A stretch of DNA of 5,282 bases, from positions 1-5,282 of the forward strand of contig DAOUFY010000038.1 in the NCBI GenBank assembly GCA_034429745.1, read 5' to 3'. Position numbers and translations under genes: made by a program. The stretch's first letter is position 1, and each line of letters opens with the position of its first letter. Positions 1-5,282 of this stretch are shown piece after piece. A model generated the notes under the pieces. That model saw only the letters and a program-made list of their open reading frames with translations. It had not been told where the DNA came from and searched no databases. This DNA comes from JBAXBF01 sp034429745. GTDB taxonomy: Bacteria; Chloroflexota; Anaerolineae; Anaerolineales; DRKV01.

Positions 1-82
1 ATAATAATTTATTAAATTTAGTAAAATATATTGCTATTATTGGTTAAGATCGAGGGGCTTTGTGGAGATATAAATGGGATCA

Positions 83-114
83 GCAGAGGAGTTATGTGAG
101 CATAACCCCTCTGC
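83..114 (-). terminator. Hairpin, likely terminator of the leftward gene
   Basis: GCAGAGG-A-GTTATG, loop TGAG, then CATAAC-C-CCTCTGC forms a stem of 13 base pairs with one internal A/C mismatch and a 4-base loop. It begins about 20 bases past the stop codon of the leftward gene, where an intrinsic terminator would be expected. The T-tract on the leftward strand is poor (TGATCCCATTTATATC follows the stem), so termination may be weak or the hairpin may mainly protect the 3' end. The stem is seen directly; the function is inferred. Confidence 0.5.
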
Positions 115-133
115 GTTGGGTGTAGATGGCTCG

Positions 134-979
134 CTAGACGGCTAGATTAAGCATTGCTTGCGCTTGTGCTTCATCCGGCACGGCGTCCAGGACAGCTTCT
201 GAAGTGGGCTGCGAATCGGTTTTCTCTTCGGATTTGGGCGGCAAAATGGTCAACTTGAAGTCAAAGGAGGTTTCAGAACCGCGCATAGTTAGGTTTTCCT
301 CGTAATCTATATATGGCGCTCCTTTTCCACTCAGCTTAATGCTGTAATTTTTTCTTTCACCTCCATGCAGCCTAAGCTGATTGAGAATATTGATCAGGTT
401 GATGACATCCCGAATTACTTTGGCAAACTGCTCATCTTGCATCAGCAGTTTTATCGCCTCTTCATCAAGCAGTACGGCGATATTTTTATCCCCTTTTTCT
501 TTAAGAATGCTTGATAAAGCTTTGACTAAATCTTGTAATATTTCTTCCGGCTTTCTTACGGTCTTGCGTTCTGCAACGGTTGCTTTGTATTGAACATGTA
601 CGTCGGATTGCTTGAAGGAAAAAGAGATCTCTAACGGCTTATTGCCAATGGCTTCAAAGTCTTTTGCAGTGAGTCCTATCGATTCGGCAGTTAAGGTGGC
701 TTCTATGGTGTAACGCTCTTGTTTAAATTGGATGTCAACTTCACGGCGCGCTTTTAAGGCTAAGCTGTTGTCCTTGCGGTAGGCAAAGGCTGTTTCGGTG
801 GAGTTAAATTTCAGTTCAGAAAGTTCATATTGTGAGGAAAAGGACAGTAAAGGAGAAATTTCATTGCTGTTTTCTGCGGTGGATGTTTTGGCTGAAGAAA
901 GGTTGGTATTGCCTACTTTAGTAGCCGGTAGATTTTGCTGAACCGGCGGGGATGATAAAAAGGAGTTCTGGATTTGCAC
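134..979 (-). CDS. Uncharacterised 281-residue protein, possibly motility-associated
   Basis: I do not recognise the family. A GTG start at 979-977 is chosen because a near-perfect ribosome binding site, AAGGAGG, lies 5 bases upstream. The reading frame stays open for 51 more codons upstream, but that part overlaps the promoter region and is probably not translated. There is no signal peptide or membrane segment, so the product is probably cytoplasmic or exported by a non-Sec route. Residues 1-45 are rich in Ser, Pro, Asn and Thr and look disordered. Residues 46-137 alternate polar and hydrophobic residues, suggesting beta strands. Residues 143-205 look helical (EEILQDLVKALSSIL, then FAKVIRDVINLINILNQL). 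Residues 211-247 are again beta-like, and the tail is acidic and Ala-rich. The overall look resembles poorly characterised proteins often found with flagellar genes, but that is an impression from memory. The sigma-D-like promoter upstream agrees with it. That this is a real gene is well supported; its function is unknown. Confidence 0.8.
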   Translation of the reverse strand: MQIQNSFLSSPPVQQNLPATKVGNTNLSSAKTSTAENSNEISPLLSFSSQYELSELKFNSTETAFAYRKDNSLALKARREVDIQFKQERYTIEATLTAESIGLTAKDFEAIGNKPLEISFSFKQSDVHVQYKATVAERKTVRKPEEILQDLVKALSSILKEKGDKNIAVLLDEEAIKLLMQDEQFAKVIRDVINLINILNQLRLHGGERKNYSIKLSGKGAPYIDYEENLTMRGSETSFDFKLTILPPKSEEKTDSQPTSEAVLDAVPDEAQAQAMLNLAV

Positions 980-984
980 ATGAC

Positions 985-991
985 CCTCCTT
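985..991 (-). promoter_or_regulatory. Ribosome binding site fixing the GTG start
   Basis: On the minus strand AAGGAGG is followed by GTCAT and then GTG. The ATG that overlaps this GTG is in another frame. The strength and spacing of this site put the start at GTG 979 rather than at the ATG 51 codons upstream. Confidence 0.8.
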
Positions 992-1031
992 AAGTAAATA
1001 TTTAATGCACCGAAAAACACTTATAAAGCAG

Positions 1032-1058
1032 TTATCGGATAATAAGTATTGAAGTTGA
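1032..1058 (-). promoter_or_regulatory. Candidate sigma-D/sigma-28 (flagellar) promoter
   Basis: Read on the minus strand the region gives TCAA, a 15-base spacer, then TCCGATAA. The consensus of the flagellar sigma factor (SigD/FliA) is TAAA, about 15 bases, then GCCGATAA or GCCGATAT. The match is 3 of 4 in the -35 and 7 of 8 in the -10 against the GCCGATAA form. It lies about 53 bases upstream of the GTG start, giving a leader of about 46 bases. I found no equally good housekeeping promoter in this spacer on this strand. The motif is seen; its use is inferred. Confidence 0.45.
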
Positions 1059-1154
1059 GTGCTTGGGTGCAGGCAGCTTAATTTAGTAAAAAAAGAAATG
1101 ATTATGTTATTTATAGGCATGTAAAGAAACACTGCTCATTGATGCATCAAACAA

Positions 1155-1163
1155 TGGTAAAAT
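1155..1163 (+). promoter_or_regulatory. Candidate extended -10 promoter of yigZ
   Basis: TGGTAAAAT fits the extended -10 pattern TGnTATAAT with one mismatch. No convincing -35 box lies 16-18 bases upstream, which an extended -10 can tolerate. Transcription would begin six or seven bases after the hexamer, at about 1169-1170, which is the A of the ATG of yigZ. If used, this promoter would give a leaderless mRNA. Confidence 0.35.
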
Positions 1164-1169
1164 TTGCTC

Positions 1170-1817
1170 ATGAAAGGTTATGTTGTGCCGGCTGAGGAAG
1201 TCAGCGCAGAAATGGTTGTGAATCGCTCGCGCTTCATTGCTGCCATCGCTCCCGCTTTTTCTGTGGAAGAAGCAAAGCAGTATATAAGCCATATTCGCAG
1301 CCGTTATGCCCAAGCCACTCATCATGTGCCTGCCTATGTAATTGGGTCTGGGGAAAGTACCATTGCCCATTGCAGCGATGACGGCGAACCTAGCGGTACG
1401 GCGGGCAAACCAATCCTTGCTGTGCTGCAAGGGAGCGGGTTGGGGGATGCCGTGATAGTGGTTACGCGCTTCTTCGGCGGTATAAAACTTGGCAGTGGTG
1501 GTTTGGTGCGGGCTTATAGCGAAGCAGCCCGATTGGTGATTGAAAGGGTTCCTCGCGCCCTTAGGTTGCCTGCAGTTGTTTTTTCACTTACAATGCCTTA
1601 CAATTTGTATGAGATGGTGGTCGCTTTAGTGCATCAATACAACGGTGCTGTTGATGAGAAGCAATTTCATGAAAAAGTGGATATCATCGCAAAGCTGCCT
1701 GATGATAATTTTGAACTTTTTGCTCGCGAGCTGAAGGAAAAAAGTGCTGCTGCTTTAATCCCCCATGTATTGAAGAGAGAATTAACCCTAATACCTATGA
1801 AGGAAGGTCATGCATGA
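1170..1817 (+). CDS. yigZ: YigZ/IMPACT family protein (UPF0029 plus DUF1949)
   Basis: This 215-residue protein has the usual two-domain YigZ layout and length. The N-terminal UPF0029/IMPACT domain (about 5-120) carries the hallmarks NRSRFIA (18-24), SDDGEPSGTAGKP (69-81) and VTRFFGGIKLGSGGLVRAY (98-116). The C-terminal ferredoxin-like DUF1949 domain spans about 138-205. Eukaryotic IMPACT regulates the kinase Gcn2; the bacterial role is unclear, with nucleic acid or ribosome binding suggested for the family, so no reaction is assigned. ATG 1170 gives the normal family N terminus (MKGYVVPAEE); an in-frame TTG at 1164 would add two residues and is less likely. No clear ribosome binding site precedes either start. 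The stop codon overlaps the ATG of the next gene in ATGA, so the two form an operon with probable translational coupling. The family call is firm; the role is not. Confidence 0.95.
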   Translation: MKGYVVPAEEVSAEMVVNRSRFIAAIAPAFSVEEAKQYISHIRSRYAQATHHVPAYVIGSGESTIAHCSDDGEPSGTAGKPILAVLQGSGLGDAVIVVTRFFGGIKLGSGGLVRAYSEAARLVIERVPRALRLPAVVFSLTMPYNLYEMVVALVHQYNGAVDEKQFHEKVDIIAKLPDDNFELFARELKEKSAAALIPHVLKRELTLIPMKEGHA

Positions 1818-3376
1818 TTGATGAAAGTTGGTATCAGCGCCCGCCGAATGTAAAGGAAAGCCTCTCGGTGGGTGGAGTAATTCTGCGTCCCACTTCAACA
1901 GGGCTGCAGATTGCTTTGGTGCGGGATGAACCGTATCCAGCTTACTTTTTGCCCAAAGGGGGGGTAAAGCATTTAGAGACTTTTGAAGCCGCTGCCCGCC
2001 GAGAAATTCTTGAAGAAGCAGGTTTGCAGGAATTGATTTTTATTAAGGAGTTAGGCGTTCAAGAGCGATTGAATTTTGCCAAAACTTCATGGAAGATCAT
2101 TCATTACTTTTTGTTTGTTACCTATCAAGAAAAAGGTGTGCCCACTGATCCTAAACATGCTTATGTTTGCGTATGGTTTCCATTGGATAACTTGCCAGAA
2201 ATGTTTTGGCAGGAACAGCGGGCATTTCTTGAGGAGAAGAACGATGAAATGCGTCTTCTAGTGGATCAATTCTTAGCGAACCAAGAAAAGCTGCAGCGTA
2301 TTCAACGAGAAGAACAGCAGGAAAGAAATTTGTTTGAAGTAACTCGCACCATCAGCAGCGCACTGGATTTGGGAACTATTCTGCATAACATTCTCCATTT
2401 GAGCATTGAACTTGTTTCAGCAGATGCTGGAGCTTTAGGTCTGGTTATCCCAAACACGCGCCGCATGACTTCTCCGTATCTTTTCACCGCAGAAGAAAAA
2501 ATTACCAACTTGCGTGCCTTACCGCACGGAGAAGAACTGGCATGGTTAGTCATTGATCGCGGCGAACCGTTATTGATGCGTCTGTGTGAGCAAACTGAAC
2601 AGCTTGAAGTTATTGGCTTGAATGGAAAACAGATTGAGCTAAGTGATTTGGCTTTAGAAGGCGTACGCGCCTTAAAGATTTGTGGATTAATTGGAGTGCC
2701 CCTAACCGCGGGGGATGAACCTTTGGGGGCGCTATTATTGTATTCTTATTCGTCTGGAGCCATATTCAATGCAAGATCACTGGAGATTGTAGATGTTGTT
2801 GGCAGGCAGGCGGGTGTAGCGATTAAGAATGCCCGTTTATATGAAAGGATTCAAGAGCTTGCCATCTCAGATCCGCTGACAGGATTATATAATCGGCGTT
2901 ACCTGTATGATCTTGGCCAACGCGAGCTGGAACGAATGCGGCGTTATCGGCACCCTATTACTGCCATTATGTTTGATATTGATCATTTTAAACAGGTCAA
3001 CGATACTTATGGGCATGCAATGGGTGATCTTGTGCTGCAGCAAGTTGCTAGTACTGCCCAGAGCCTTTTGCGCCAATCAGATACGATTTGCCGTTATGGG
3101 GGTGAGGAATTTGTGATCCTTATGCCGGAGACAACCCAAGAAAGCGCAGCGAAAGTTGCCGAACGGATGCGTCAAGCCTTTGCTGATCTTGTTTTTCGAA
3201 GCAGTGCAGACACGTTCGGCATTACGGTTAGTTTTGGGGTGGCGAGCTTAAATTACCATGAAGCGGAATTGCAGAATGGATTAGAGACTTTTGAACAACT
3301 GCTGCAAGCAGCTGACCAAGCGCTTTATGTTTCTAAAAACAGCGGCCGGAATCGCGTCTCGTTAGCTTCGTGTTGA
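1814..3376 (+). CDS. Nudix-GAF-GGDEF fusion diguanylate cyclase
   Basis: This 520-residue, apparently soluble protein has no signal peptide or membrane segment. Residues 17-135 form a Nudix hydrolase domain with a complete Nudix box at 49-71 (G49, E55, R63, E64, E67, E68, G70, L71), so nucleoside-diphosphate-linked hydrolysis looks possible; the substrate cannot be read from sequence. Residues 135-178 are a charged, probably coiled-coil linker. Residues 180-345 resemble a GAF sensor domain (ending VVGRQAGVAIKNARLYERI). Residues 350-515 are a GGDEF domain with the DPLTGLYNRR start (353-362), metal-site residues in FDIDHFKQVND (387-397), and signature GGEEF at 429-433. An RxxD inhibitory site (R420, D423) sits exactly five residues before the signature. 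It should therefore make cyclic di-GMP from GTP with product inhibition. The ATG overlaps the yigZ stop, with AAGGAAGG a few bases upstream, inside yigZ. No terminator is seen after it. Domain calls are confident; the signal and Nudix substrate are unknown. Confidence 0.93.
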   Translation: MIDESWYQRPPNVKESLSVGGVILRPTSTGLQIALVRDEPYPAYFLPKGGVKHLETFEAAARREILEEAGLQELIFIKELGVQERLNFAKTSWKIIHYFLFVTYQEKGVPTDPKHAYVCVWFPLDNLPEMFWQEQRAFLEEKNDEMRLLVDQFLANQEKLQRIQREEQQERNLFEVTRTISSALDLGTILHNILHLSIELVSADAGALGLVIPNTRRMTSPYLFTAEEKITNLRALPHGEELAWLVIDRGEPLLMRLCEQTEQLEVIGLNGKQIELSDLALEGVRALKICGLIGVPLTAGDEPLGALLLYSYSSGAIFNARSLEIVDVVGRQAGVAIKNARLYERIQELAISDPLTGLYNRRYLYDLGQRELERMRRYRHPITAIMFDIDHFKQVNDTYGHAMGDLVLQQVASTAQSLLRQSDTICRYGGEEFVILMPETTQESAAKVAERMRQAFADLVFRSSADTFGITVSFGVASLNYHEAELQNGLETFEQLLQAADQALYVSKNSGRNRVSLASC

Positions 3377-3889
3377 TTCGTAATTTTGTTGAGCCATCTT
3401 TCTCCACTTGCCACCTTTTCCCTTTTCCAAGCCGGCAACTTCCTGCCGTGTTTGAATTGCCGTAACCACCGTTTTACGAAAAGAGCTTAAGTCGTCGCCA
3501 TATTTATCAAGTTCGTGCAGCCGTAAGAAAGAAGTAGCTGGAGGAATATGGAATTGCCCTTGTACGATATCATAATCTTCGGCCAATTTTTGGTAGCTAG
3601 CATGAAGCAGATCTATTAACTCATGGCGATTTTGAGCCGCAAAGCTTTTTTGTACCTCCGGCAGGTTGGCATAGGCGTGAGCTAGAGCTAAAGAAAACTG
3701 CTTACTGTTGGATAGTTTATCCATCATGGCGTTGGCGATGGCTTCAAGGTTAGATTTTTCCTGTTTTTCAAGCAGAGAATCGAATGCGTATAAACTAACT
3801 CCGAAGAAGATTGCCACAGTAGCAAAAATGCTGATGAATGAGACAAAAAAAACCTTGAACCTTAAGCCAAAAGTTGGACGATGCTGCAT
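3362..3889 (-). pseudogene. Truncated dCache_3-type membrane sensor (chemoreceptor remnant)
   Basis: The open frame gives 175 residues. One membrane helix lies at about 10-35 after a basic N terminus, followed by an extracellular helical region and the first part of a sensor domain. Residues 105-160 contain QFHIPPATSFLRLH (112-125), KYGDDLSSFRKTVV (129-142) and VAGLEKGKGG (151-160). From memory these match the dCache_3 domain of methyl-accepting chemotaxis proteins and sensor kinases. In that family the last stretch normally runs on to LGIRG and the rest of the domain, then a second membrane helix, HAMP and a signalling domain. Here homology stops after residue 160 (near base 3409), and 15 unrelated residues lead to a stop inside the 3' end of the cyclase gene. 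The other two frames do not restore it, so this looks like a deletion or rearrangement junction. A ribosome binding site (AGGAGG, 3900-3905, spacing 10) and a strong promoter remain, so a short membrane protein may still be made. It could instead be a functional truncated sensor, but I favour a remnant. Confidence 0.7.
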
Positions 3890-3929
3890 AGAATCTATTC
3901 CTCCTAAAACCTCTTAATGGTGAAACTCC

Positions 3930-3958
3930 ATTATACCAAAAGAGCTATATTTTATCTA
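3930..3958 (-). promoter_or_regulatory. Strong extended -10 promoter of the truncated sensor
   Basis: On the minus strand the region has TGGTATAAT (3930-3938), a perfect extended -10, with TAGATA (4 of 6 to TTGACA) 17 bases upstream at 3953-3958. Transcription would start near 3923, about 34 bases before the start codon. It points away from csm1, so the spacer 3890-4104 holds divergent promoters. Confidence 0.6.
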
Positions 3959-4036
3959 TTAAAGTATGGATATGGCGCGGGAACCTAACGTTTAACAAAG
4001 GGTATAAAACGTGAAGAAAAACTAGCTTAATGTATG

Positions 4037-4065
4037 TGGAAATGGATGAAAAACTATGTTACAAT
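4037..4065 (+). promoter_or_regulatory. Promoter of the csm operon
   Basis: TGGAAA (4037-4042, 4 of 6 to TTGACA), a 17-base spacer, and TACAAT (4060-4065, 5 of 6 to TATAAT) preceded by TGT, which makes it an extended -10. Transcription would start near 4072, leaving a leader of about 33 bases that ends in the csm1 ribosome binding site. It is the best candidate on this strand between the truncated sensor and csm1. Confidence 0.55.
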
Positions 4066-4078
4066 AAAACCGTTTTCA
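4065..4078 (+). promoter_or_regulatory. cre-like operator (CcpA/LacI family) at the csm start site
   Basis: TAAAACCGTTTTCA matches the catabolite-response element consensus TGWAANCGNTNWCA at every position except the second (A for G). Its core, AAAAC-C-GTTTT, is a near-palindrome of the type bound by LacI-family regulators. It starts at the last base of the -10 hexamer and covers the predicted transcription start, a position at which binding would block initiation. One match in a short AT-rich spacer could be chance, so the regulator is inferred. Confidence 0.35.
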
Positions 4079-4104
4079 AAAACCAATCCAATGAAGGAGT
4101 GAAG

Positions 4105-5282
4105 ATGAAAGCGGAAATCTTCAATGCGGCGTTGGCAGGTTTGTTACATGATATTGGCAAGGTAGCTCAGAGGGCTAGAATTGATCCATGGAAAGCGGCT
4201 GAGGGAACGGAAGAATGCAAACAGCCAGTTCATGCTACATATTCCTTACAAATGATTCAAAACTATGTGCCAAAACCATATTGTGCTGCAGCACTAGCGG
4301 GAGCATATCATCATAGACCACAGTTTTCTGAAGCACAAGACAAATCTTTGAGTTTTCTTATTGATTTGGCGGATAAGTTAAGTGCTGGCGAGAGAGATGA
4401 GTATGAAGAAAATGATTCTTCTTCTGGCGATGGAAAACATTCATTACCTAAACAAATGTTTTCTTTATTGAGGCGAATTGGAAGCGTTAATGATGGCGTG
4501 GGGATAAATAGTAACCAGGTTTATTTACCCTTAAAGCCACTAAAGCTTAAAGAAGAAAATATCTTTCCCTGTGAACCATTAACTGAACAAGAACAAAGAA
4601 CCGCTTATGAGGAAATTACACAAGCCCTCGTCAAAGTTTTACAGCAAAGTTCAGATGATCAAGAAACCTATTTAGAAAACATCCTCAGTGGATTACAACA
4701 ATTGACATGGTGCATTCCGTCCTCTTATTATTACAACTATCCTGATATTTCACTATACGATCATGCAAGATCTACGGCTGCGCTAGCGGTATGTCTCACT
4801 GATTTTAATAACCAGGAAATACGTTCCTTTCTTGATGTAGTTGAGAGATGTTTTCATAAAAATATTAAACCAGAAGATGAGCCTTTATTAGAGACACCAG
4901 TGGCTTTGCTGATTGGAGGTGATATTTCTGGTATTCAAGATTTTATTTATACCATCACTTCAAAAAAGGCAGCGCAAATGTTGCGTGGCAGGTCTTTTTA
5001 CTTACAATTACTTACAGAAGCGGTTTTGCGCTTTACTTTAAGAGAATTGGGACTTCCATATACTAATGTTATTTATACAGGAGGAGGGCATTTCTTTCTT
5101 TTAGCTCCACTAAGTTGTAATGAGCATATTCCAAAATTACAACACGATATTACAAATAAATTATTAAAAGCACATGATATCCACCTGTATTTAGCAATTG
5201 GATATACAAAAGTACCCTTAAGTGGATTTAGAATAGGTAGTTTCCCAATATACTGGAATGAAATGCACCAACGGATAAATTT
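4105..5282 (+). CDS. csm1: Cas10/Csm1, type III-A CRISPR large subunit (5' part)
   Basis: The frame is open from ATG 4105 to the window edge, giving 392 codons of a protein usually 750-850 residues long, so about half is present. The start has AAGGAG (4094-4099) five bases upstream. Cas10/Csm1 is the signature subunit of the type III-A effector: its HD domain cuts single-stranded DNA and its Palm domains make cyclic oligoadenylates from ATP when target RNA is bound. The HD domain (about 1-100) shows LLHDIGK with H15 and D16, H43, AYHHRP (67-72, H69/H70) and LADKLSAGER (88-97, D90), so nuclease residues appear intact. The Palm1 domain follows, with GGDISGIQDFIYTI (271-284), LRGRSFYLQLL (293-303) and GGGHFFLL (326-333). 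The zinc-binding part, Palm2 and its GGDD cyclase motif lie beyond the edge. The rest of a csm2-csm6 operon would be expected to the right. Its later part is AT-rich (near 30-35% GC in places) compared with the genes to the left, suggesting acquired DNA. Cas10 identity is very secure; III-A rather than III-D is likely from the motif style. Confidence 0.95.
   Translation, partial: MKAEIFNAALAGLLHDIGKVAQRARIDPWKAAEGTEECKQPVHATYSLQMIQNYVPKPYCAAALAGAYHHRPQFSEAQDKSLSFLIDLADKLSAGERDEYEENDSSSGDGKHSLPKQMFSLLRRIGSVNDGVGINSNQVYLPLKPLKLKEENIFPCEPLTEQEQRTAYEEITQALVKVLQQSSDDQETYLENILSGLQQLTWCIPSSYYYNYPDISLYDHARSTAALAVCLTDFNNQEIRSFLDVVERCFHKNIKPEDEPLLETPVALLIGGDISGIQDFIYTITSKKAAQMLRGRSFYLQLLTEAVLRFTLRELGLPYTNVIYTGGGHFFLLAPLSCNEHIPKLQHDITNKLLKAHDIHLYLAIGYTKVPLSGFRIGSFPIYWNEMHQRIN

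Noticed and set aside
980..1132. Upstream extension of the leftward gene to an ATG at 1132, giving 332 residues
   Set aside because: The extension runs through the promoter-like motif and the strong ribosome binding site, and its Cys- and Phe-rich sequence is unlike the rest of the protein.
1107..1430. Minus-strand 107-codon open frame
   Set aside because: It lies opposite yigZ and has no recognisable domain; it is a shadow frame.
2302..2553. Minus-strand frame opposite the cyclase gene, and similar short frames at 2076-2261 and 2885-3116
   Set aside because: All lie inside a well-supported coding sequence and show no family motifs.
1814..3376. The diguanylate cyclase as part of the CRISPR signalling system, because Cas10 and GGDEF proteins share a Palm fold
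   Set aside because: It is in a separate operon with yigZ, separated by an oppositely oriented gene, and carries standard c-di-GMP cyclase motifs.
3990..4005. GTTTAA followed by GGGTAT, resembling a sigma-B promoter
   Set aside because: The spacer is only 4 bases, whereas sigma-B promoters need about 12-15.
3988..4012. Inverted repeat ACGTTT / AAACGT with a 13-base gap, as a possible operator
   Set aside because: Arms of six bases in AT-rich DNA occur easily by chance, and it is about 60 bases upstream of the predicted csm start.
4091..4102. Three-codon upstream frame (ATG AAG GAG TGA) before csm1
   Set aside because: It has no ribosome binding site of its own and simply results from the csm1 ribosome binding site sequence.
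3890..4104. CRISPR repeat array or leader in the spacer before csm1
   Set aside because: No repeated unit of 25-40 bases is present.

Overview
The window looks like a moderately low-GC Firmicutes-type chromosome: strong AAGGAGG ribosome binding sites, extended -10 promoters, a sigma-D-like promoter and a CcpA-like operator. The mix of a YigZ protein, a multi-domain diguanylate cyclase, a dCache-type chemoreceptor remnant and a type III-A CRISPR locus would suit the Negativicutes/Sporomusaceae or Clostridia. That placement is inference; nothing in the window fixes the taxon.

Layout, left to right. Positions 1-133 are AT-rich and hold a strong hairpin (83-114), probably the end of the transcript of the leftward gene. 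134-979 (minus) is an unrecognised 281-residue protein with a GTG start, a strong ribosome binding site and a sigma-D/sigma-28-like promoter. The 190-bp divergent spacer 980-1169 also carries a possible promoter for the rightward pair. 1170-1817 (plus) is a YigZ/IMPACT family protein. It overlaps by 4 bp a 520-residue protein (1814-3376) that joins a Nudix hydrolase domain, a coiled coil, a GAF domain and an apparently active GGDEF diguanylate cyclase. 3362-3889 (minus) is the front part of a dCache_3-type membrane sensor, probably a methyl-accepting chemotaxis protein, cut off within its sensor domain, so probably a gene remnant. 3890-4104 is a divergent spacer with a promoter facing each way. 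4105-5282 (plus) is the first 392 codons of cas10/csm1, the large subunit of a type III-A CRISPR complex, which runs off the right edge.

How the parts fit. The yigZ-cyclase pair is a translationally coupled operon, and the fused Nudix-GAF-GGDEF protein is the most unusual intact gene. The left gene and the chemoreceptor remnant both hint at motility. The remnant, the composition change and the start of the csm operon suggest that the stretch around 3360-4105 is a rearrangement or island boundary. No CRISPR array, tRNA, rRNA, transposase or attachment site is visible; an array, if present, would lie outside the window.
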